64,000 nt of DNA from Coriolopsis trogii (taxonomy: Eukaryota; Basidiomycota; Agaricomycetes; Polyporales; Polyporaceae). The position numbers and the translations under genes were made by a program. The notes below the pieces were generated by a model. That model had not been told where the DNA came from and ran no database searches. It was given only the letters and a program-made list of their open reading frames with translations. Each line of letters begins with the position of its first letter. The first letter of the stretch is position 1. The stretch lies in contig JAHYIO010000003.1 of the NCBI GenBank assembly GCA_020543525.1, positions 2,480,001-2,544,000 of the forward strand. The letters are read 5' to 3'. Of the stretch, positions 58,801 through 64,000 are shown piece by piece.

Positions 58801-60561
58801 GAGGGAGTCAAAGCGGTTGATCATCTCCTCTCCTCCAAGGTGATCGTCTCTCTCTTAAATGTTTGTGATTCCACTTCTTCAGCTATCAACAACTTGCCTC
58901 CATTTCTCTACCATCTCCTTTCTAGTCAGACAACTTGCCTTGGCCATGGTCTGTGGTCTATGGTCCATTTGAAAATTGTTTAAGCATGCCCAATGTATGT
59001 GTTCATATGCATATATGCTGATACCTGAGCACATATATCCTGTTGTTCTGCACCCAAGATACCCAGCAGCTTCCACCCACGCCTGCCAAACCTTGCATAT
59101 GAGCTTGGATGGTCAGATATCCCTGTTTTGGCCTGCTAGTACTCATCTTCTTACTCCTTATTGGCTAGAACATTGCACCCTTCTGATCTCACTCATGCCA
59201 CTTTGCAGGAACCTCACCATTGAGAACCTGGTTTTGCAGTTCTTTTGCGCTTGTGTGAAAATGTACTTGACTGCGATCTTTCAGTCCCATTTCTCTGGTC
59301 TCATATCTTCAACAGTAGCAGCACACGCTCATGCATGTAGTTTCTGCCCCATGTCATTGTTATTTGCAATTAATTGTGTTTCATATCAATCTGTGTGTGC
59401 AATCTGTGTGCAGTGACTATCCTAAGCACTCATTTGACCCAGAGTCTACATTCCCCTGGGAATGGTTATTGGTATATATATTTCACTACCTATGTGAACA
59501 TACATGTCTGTACATACCTTTAGAACTTACCTCAAGTGATCACCACTCTGTGTGGTATTGTCATCAGTGGTCATCAATGGTCAGACACCAGTGGTGTCTG
59601 ACCATGCGTGCACACCGCACTATGAGAGACGCCCATTTGTGACCATGTGTGATCAAGTCCTAGGGTGGTCCAGCTATACAAGGTGTGTCTGGCAAGCTTT
59701 GTAACCCTTAGATGCAGAATGTCATGCTTTTATAGAACAACTGCATATGGTCACCTATATGTACATTTTGCTGATGCTGTGCAAAAAGTGCATTGGATTC
59801 TTGTTGCACACCTGCAATTGCTCACGCAACTACATCCTTGGCCCTATCTGGTAAGTCTTTGTGTGCTGCAGCTACCATTCCATTGACACTATCCATATAG
59901 AAGGTCCATAGCTGTGCAAACAACTTGAACGCAGGTGCTCACTATGCCCACATAAATCCAGTGTTGCTCTCTTGATGGGCTGCCAGCCAGCCTGTTGGGC
60001 ATGGGCAACTGGACTGAGCACAGTTGGGCCTGGTCCTGATGTATATGTGCTTTTGAAGAACACCTGAAAGTGTCTTGCTTCCTCACTTTTGATAACCAGG
60101 TTAGTTTGGTACAGTTCTGCTAATGTGATACAATACTTACAACTCTTGTATTATAGCTGATGTTTTTTCTTTCTGATACTTTCCCTGCCGGTGCCTCCAC
60201 ATGGTCCAAGGAGCCTTGCCTGTGTATGTCCTGGTAAGCCCTCTCTTACCAGTCCTCCATTTGTCCTCCATTTTTTTCCACATAAGCTCTTGATGTACTG
60301 ACTTTGCTACAAGTTCTAGGCTCTTAAGAAGGTCCTCTCCCTCCAGTGCTATAACAGAATTGGTATCCAACTCCTCCCCATCTGCCTCACCTTCATTGCT
60401 GGAGGACAGAGCAAGAGACCTAACCATGGGCAGCTGATCATCTTGACCTCAACACTGCTTGAACAGGACCTCAGCTGCAAAGCTTCGCAAGCTCTTGTGC
60501 GGCCTTTGCGAGCACATGCAGCAGTGGCAAGCAGGGCTTTCTTCTGTTGGTTTGGAGCCAT
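55831..60561 (-). pseudogene. Basidiomycete DDE-superfamily transposase gene, split by copy C
   Basis: The ATG at 60561 begins MAPNQQKKALLATAACARKG. After a frame change a charged N-terminal region follows (EGEDLLKSLELVAKSVHQEL, WRTGKRGLTRTYTGKAPW), then AHAQQAGWQPIKRATLDLCG and, up to the insertion, ESNALFAQ. Copy C intervenes and the frame resumes HKHIKSWMECGGDKG. The catalytic half includes YYDGHECPDVIRDHIERFLP (about 57000), CMRDGWYVCDGHRFTQSMVY (56380-56440) with LDQPKGMKIILQEWGLWWAK, and FLPKFYYKINFIEYFWSAVK (about 56090-56140). It ends at a TAG at 55831-55833. The DGHE and FIExxW motifs mark a DDE transposase-like family widespread in mushrooms. Several stops break it. Confidence 0.75.
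57858..59774 (-). mobile_element. Helitron-like element, copy C (1917 bp)
   Basis: On the minus strand it begins TCAGCAAAATGTACATATAG after an A and ends AACTGCACTTTTTGCTGA before a T. It shares the 5' block (caaatgggcgtctctca, ggtcagacaccagtggtgtc) and the 3' block (ggtcgctggggtgcctgtca-like, gccacctttggt) with A and B. The interior is unrelated to A and B as far as can be read and has no named domain. It sits in the minus-strand DDE transposase gene. Confidence 0.72.
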
Positions 60562-60710
60562 AGACTGTGTAGTACGGGTATGAAGTGAGATGTAGCTGAG
60601 TAGAATGACATTTCTCATTGTTCAATTCTATGGGTATATGCCATGCTACATAGGGCCCTTGCATCTGCTCCCTCAAGCCTCCATAACCAAAATTTGATTG
60701 AAGGTGGCTC

Positions 60711-60943
60711 TGTCACATGATAAGTTATGGGCATCTAATGGCTGTCGATGTTGAGAACTGGGAATGCGGATGGATTGCGAGTACTCAGGGGGGATGGATA
60801 TAAATACATATAGCTAGCTAAAGTATAACACAAAGACAGTCAAAGCCCATATCGCAGACATGACACAGACAGGTGGAGTGTGAAATCTGACAATAGGAAT
60901 TCAGAGTCCAAAAGGGAGTATGACACAGTGTCATACTCCAACA
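60711..60943 (-). repeat. 3' LTR of the Copia element
   Basis: A 233-bp LTR in minus sense, beginning TGTTGGAGTATGACACTGTG and ending CATGTGACA. It is preceded by the polypurine tract GTTGAGGGGGAG (60944-60955 on the complementary strand). The other LTR lies beyond the right edge. Confidence 0.82.
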
Positions 60944-60999
60944 CTCCCCCTCAACTCCACATCTGATAAGATGCCAAGTTGTTGTCAGAGGATGTGGAA

Positions 61000-63900
61000 T
61001 CATTTGTGTGGGAGTGCCTTTGTAAAGAGGTTGGCGAAATTGTCATTGATTAGTATGTACACAAGGTGTATTGTGCTGGCCTCAACACATTCGCAAATGA
61101 AATGGTGTTGAATGTCAATATGCTTGGAGCGTGCGTGATGGACATTGTCTTTGGAGAGTGCGATGGCCAACATGTTGTCTGCATTCAGTTTTGTGGCCAA
61201 ATCCTGCGTGAACATGAGTTCTGCTAGTAGCGATCGCATCCAGATTGTATGCCAAGCAGCATGGGTGATCGCCATATACTCCGCCTCAGTTGAGGACAGG
61301 GCAACTACGGCCTGCTTCTTCGAGCTCCACACGACGATTCCATTCCCAATTAGGAAAGCATATCCCGATATGGATTTGCAATCCACTAGATTTGCCCCCC
61401 AGTTGGCGTCTGCGTATCCTTCAAGGCAGTAATTCTCGTAGTAGACGCATGCGCGAGGCTCCCTCTATTGCCCGTATGTGATGCCGTAGTCCAATGTTCC
61501 CTTGAGATAGTAGAAGACACACTTGACAGCCATCCAGTGGGCCGGTCTGGGGCGAGAGCTGAATTGTGAGAGGGTCTGGATAGCGTAGCTGATGTTGGGC
61601 TGAGTGCCGAGAGCCGTGTGCATCAGGGTTCCAATTGCTGCCTGATAAGGTACATTCTTCATCTCGGATAGATTGGCATCGTCCGGTTCCTTGACCAATT
61701 TGACATTAGGGTCCATTGGGGTCAAGACAGGAGCGCAGTCTGTCATTCCATAGTGCTCGAGTACATTCCATAGGAACTAAGTCTGCTGAATGGTAAGCAG
61801 CCGCTTGTCGGGGCGATGACAAACTTCGAGTCCAAGTAGAAGTCGAGGCGAACCGAGGCTCATGATCTTATATTGCTTGTTGAGCCCATTTTTGACCTTG
61901 TCCAGTAATGCATCGGTATCTCCAGCCGTGATCATGTTGTCCATGTGTACCCCAATCATCACCAGTCCGCAATTATTGGACTTGATGTACAGGCACATCT
62001 CGTGATGTAAGCACTGGAAGTGCAGGGTCTTGACCATGGTTCGATTGAAGTGATGGTTCCAGACTCGTCCTGCCTGTTTTAGGCCGTAGAGTGCCTTACG
62101 TAAGTGTAGGACCTTTCCTGACCCATTGTCATATTCTGGCGGCTGTCACATGTAGATTTTCTCATTGAGTTTAGCGTTGAGATAGGCGCCAACAACGTCA
62201 AATTGTTGTAATATCATCCCTTATTCAGCAGCGATGGCGAGCAGGGTGCGTAAAGAGTCCATCCAGATGACTAGCGCGAAGGTCTCGAAGTAATCTAGGC
62301 CTGGCACCTGAGTGAAGCCTTGGGCGACTAGTCGTGCCTTACTATGTATAAGTTCGCGGTCTTCGCAGAACTTCTTGTGGTAGACCCAGATGCTGCCGAT
62401 CGCCTTCCGGCCTGGTGGGAGATTGACCTTTTCCCAGATGCTCAGGTCCTCAAGTTGATTGATTTCGTCATCTATTGAGTTGTCCCATTCTAGGGTGTCT
62501 GGTGCGGCCTGGGCCTCCTGTATGTTTTGGGGTTCCTGGGTACCTTCTGTGCCTATCAGGGTCAGTAGGCAGAGCACATGTGCTTCGTCACACAGGACCC
62601 TTTTCCCACTTTTGTGCAGGGTCTTGTAATTGATCCTTGCGGCTGCCTTTCTTCTTTCACGTGACGATCTGTCAATCTCAGATGCGGGAGTGCCTGGACC
62701 CTTGGCGGTTTCCTCTTCTGGTGGCTGTGCTAATAACAATGCTCCCCCTGCATCTGCTAGTGCCGGTGGCAGTACTCCCTTCGCCTCGTGCTCGCTCTGG
62801 GTTGGTCTGTCATTCTCTCCCTCGAGCTGTGGAGAAGGGGTCATGATGTCATCATTGTCATCGTCATTGGGTGTCCCCCTTGGGATGGCGAATACAATAT
62901 TGCGCGACTTTCCAATGTGTCGAGCTTTCAGGTCATAGTAGCACCAGGCTTTGCTGCCGTCTGCCATGCTGATGAAGTATATGGGCTGTGATCAGGGGTC
63001 AAGTTTGGTGTGCTTCTCTAGTGACGAGAGCACCCAACAACAGCAACCCCATTCTTGGATATCTGATACATCAGGCTTTCGGCCGCTCCAGACCTCCTCC
63101 GGTGTTTTGTCCTTGAGCACTCGTGTTGGAAGACGATTCTTGAGATGCATTAGGTAAGCGACTACCTCTGGCCATAGGAATTTCGGGAGCTGTGCTGCGA
63201 TCAACAGGGTCCTGGTCCGATCCATCAGGGTCCAGCACAGCTGCTTAGCGATTCCGTTCTGGGCCAATGACTTAGGCGCTGTGGTCTCGAGTTCTATGCC
63301 TACATTATGTAAGAACATCTGGAACTCGTCACTCATGAACTCGCTGCCATTGTCGCAGCGGAGTTTTTTGAGTTTGATGCCAAGTTTGTTCTCTACACGT
63401 GCCTTGTAAGCTTTGAAGTGCTCGAGCGCTTCCAACTTGTGTTTGCCAAATGCAGCCTCAGATCATCATGAGTGACCATTAGTGAATGCCCAAAAATAGT
63501 GTTCCCCTCAAATACCTGGTGTAGATGCCGGACCCCATATATCTAACACGGTGAGATCTCCAATCGCCTCGACCTCGGTCTCCGACTTCTTCAGATATAA
63601 CACCACCACCTGCTTCCCCTGCACACATACCTCACACTGCTCTGCCGGGGGTTCCAACTCGTCAACTTCCATTCCCACGACCAGTCCCTTGTGCCACATC
63701 GCCACTATGGCCTTCATGCCTGGATGACCTAGAGTGTGATGCCATTTATTCAGCGTTCATTTGTATTTCGGATGACAAACAGCGGTGGCATAAGCTATCT
63801 CCGTCTTGGATAATACAACCTCGCCATCCATGTGGTACAGGAAGTTGGCTATGCGCTTGCCAGATGCGTACGGGCGCCCCTTGTGATTGATGAAAAATAT

Positions 63901-64000
63901 TGTCCCATCACGCTGTTCGATCTTGTGACCACTGGCCTCGACGTGTCCAGTGGCAATAAGATTGTGCGGCACTCCTGGCGTGTGTATAATGTCACATAGG
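61000..64000 (-). pseudogene. Copia (Ty1-type) polyprotein, truncated by window edge and mutated
   Basis: Order from high to low. Pre-integrase zinc region: WHHTLGHPGMKAI and CEVCVQGKQ (63740-63630). Integrase core: VLDIWGPAS, KLRCDNGSEFMSDEF, SLAQNGIAKQL (63560-63100). A linker with SSRERRKAAARINYKTLHKS. Reverse transcriptase: WVYHKKFCEDRELIHSKARL, VAQGFTQVPGLDYFETFA, and IGVHMDNMITAGDTDALLDK where YVDDM is expected (61930-61960). Finally RNase H: ISGYAFLIGNGIVVWSSKKQ and ALSSTEAEYMAITHAAW (61000-61386). In-frame stops near 62220 and 62150, plus the altered RT and integrase catalytic residues, show it is inactive. Gag lies off the right edge. Confidence 0.9.

Noticed and set aside
62630..62938. 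Plus-strand ORF over the Copia linker
   Set aside because: It is antisense to the Copia polyprotein linker between integrase and reverse transcriptase.

Overview
The window looks like Agaricomycete (basidiomycete) nuclear DNA. The genes carry many phase-consistent introns of about 50-90 bp with GT...AG ends. The proteins are typical of mushroom-forming fungi: phosphoglycerate kinase, a PHD-JmjC demethylase, a Skt5/Chs4-type chitin synthase activator, a PITH protein, a fungal polynucleotide kinase-phosphatase and an EHN-type epoxide hydrolase. The repeats (chromodomain Gypsy, Copia, Tnp2/Plavaka CACTA-like, Tc1-like, Helitron-like) are also those of this group. I cannot name a species.

Positions 1-15.7 kb are a compact gene-rich block: pgk (+), jhd1-like (+), skt5/chs4-like (+), PITH (+), pnk1-like (-), a doubtful small gene (+), epoxide hydrolase (-) and a mitochondrial protein (+). 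For pgk, jhd1, skt5, PITH and the mitochondrial gene I placed every intron, and the spliced lengths are exact multiples of three, giving 417, 700, 786, 174 and 339 aa. The genes serve unrelated housekeeping roles (glycolysis, histone demethylation, cell-wall chitin, DNA end repair, detoxification) and do not form a pathway cluster.

From about 15.7 kb to the right edge the DNA is a graveyard of nested mobile elements, visibly AT-richer and full of stops. In order: low-complexity and inverted repeats with an ORF-less Tc1-like element (15.7-20.4 kb); a minus-strand Gypsy element cut by two solo LTRs with perfect 5-bp target duplications (20.4-27.1 kb); an unrelated LTR beside a 290-aa orphan ORF (27.1-28.5 kb); a decayed minus-strand gene and a decayed Tnp2/Plavaka-type transposase (29.3-34.2 kb); more solo LTRs, a long-TIR foldback element and an LTR carrying a SINE-like insert (34.8-40 kb); a long-TIR Tc1-like element (41.2-44.9 kb); two plus-strand Gypsy relics (48.4-53.9 kb); a minus-strand DDE-transposase gene (55.8-60.6 kb); and a minus-strand Copia element that runs off the right edge (60.7-64 kb).

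The most interesting signal is a family of three Helitron-like elements: A at 42095-44197 (+), B at 49542-52065 (+) and C at 57858-59774 (-). They share their terminal few hundred bases, with a 5' TC, a 3' CTGA behind a short hairpin and insertion between A and T, but their interiors differ. Each sits inside the coding sequence of another transposon (Tc1 transposase, Gypsy chromodomain, DDE transposase), and removing it rejoins the host reading frame without any added bases. Copy A carries a spliced-together fragment of a host HSP70 gene, which suggests gene-fragment capture.
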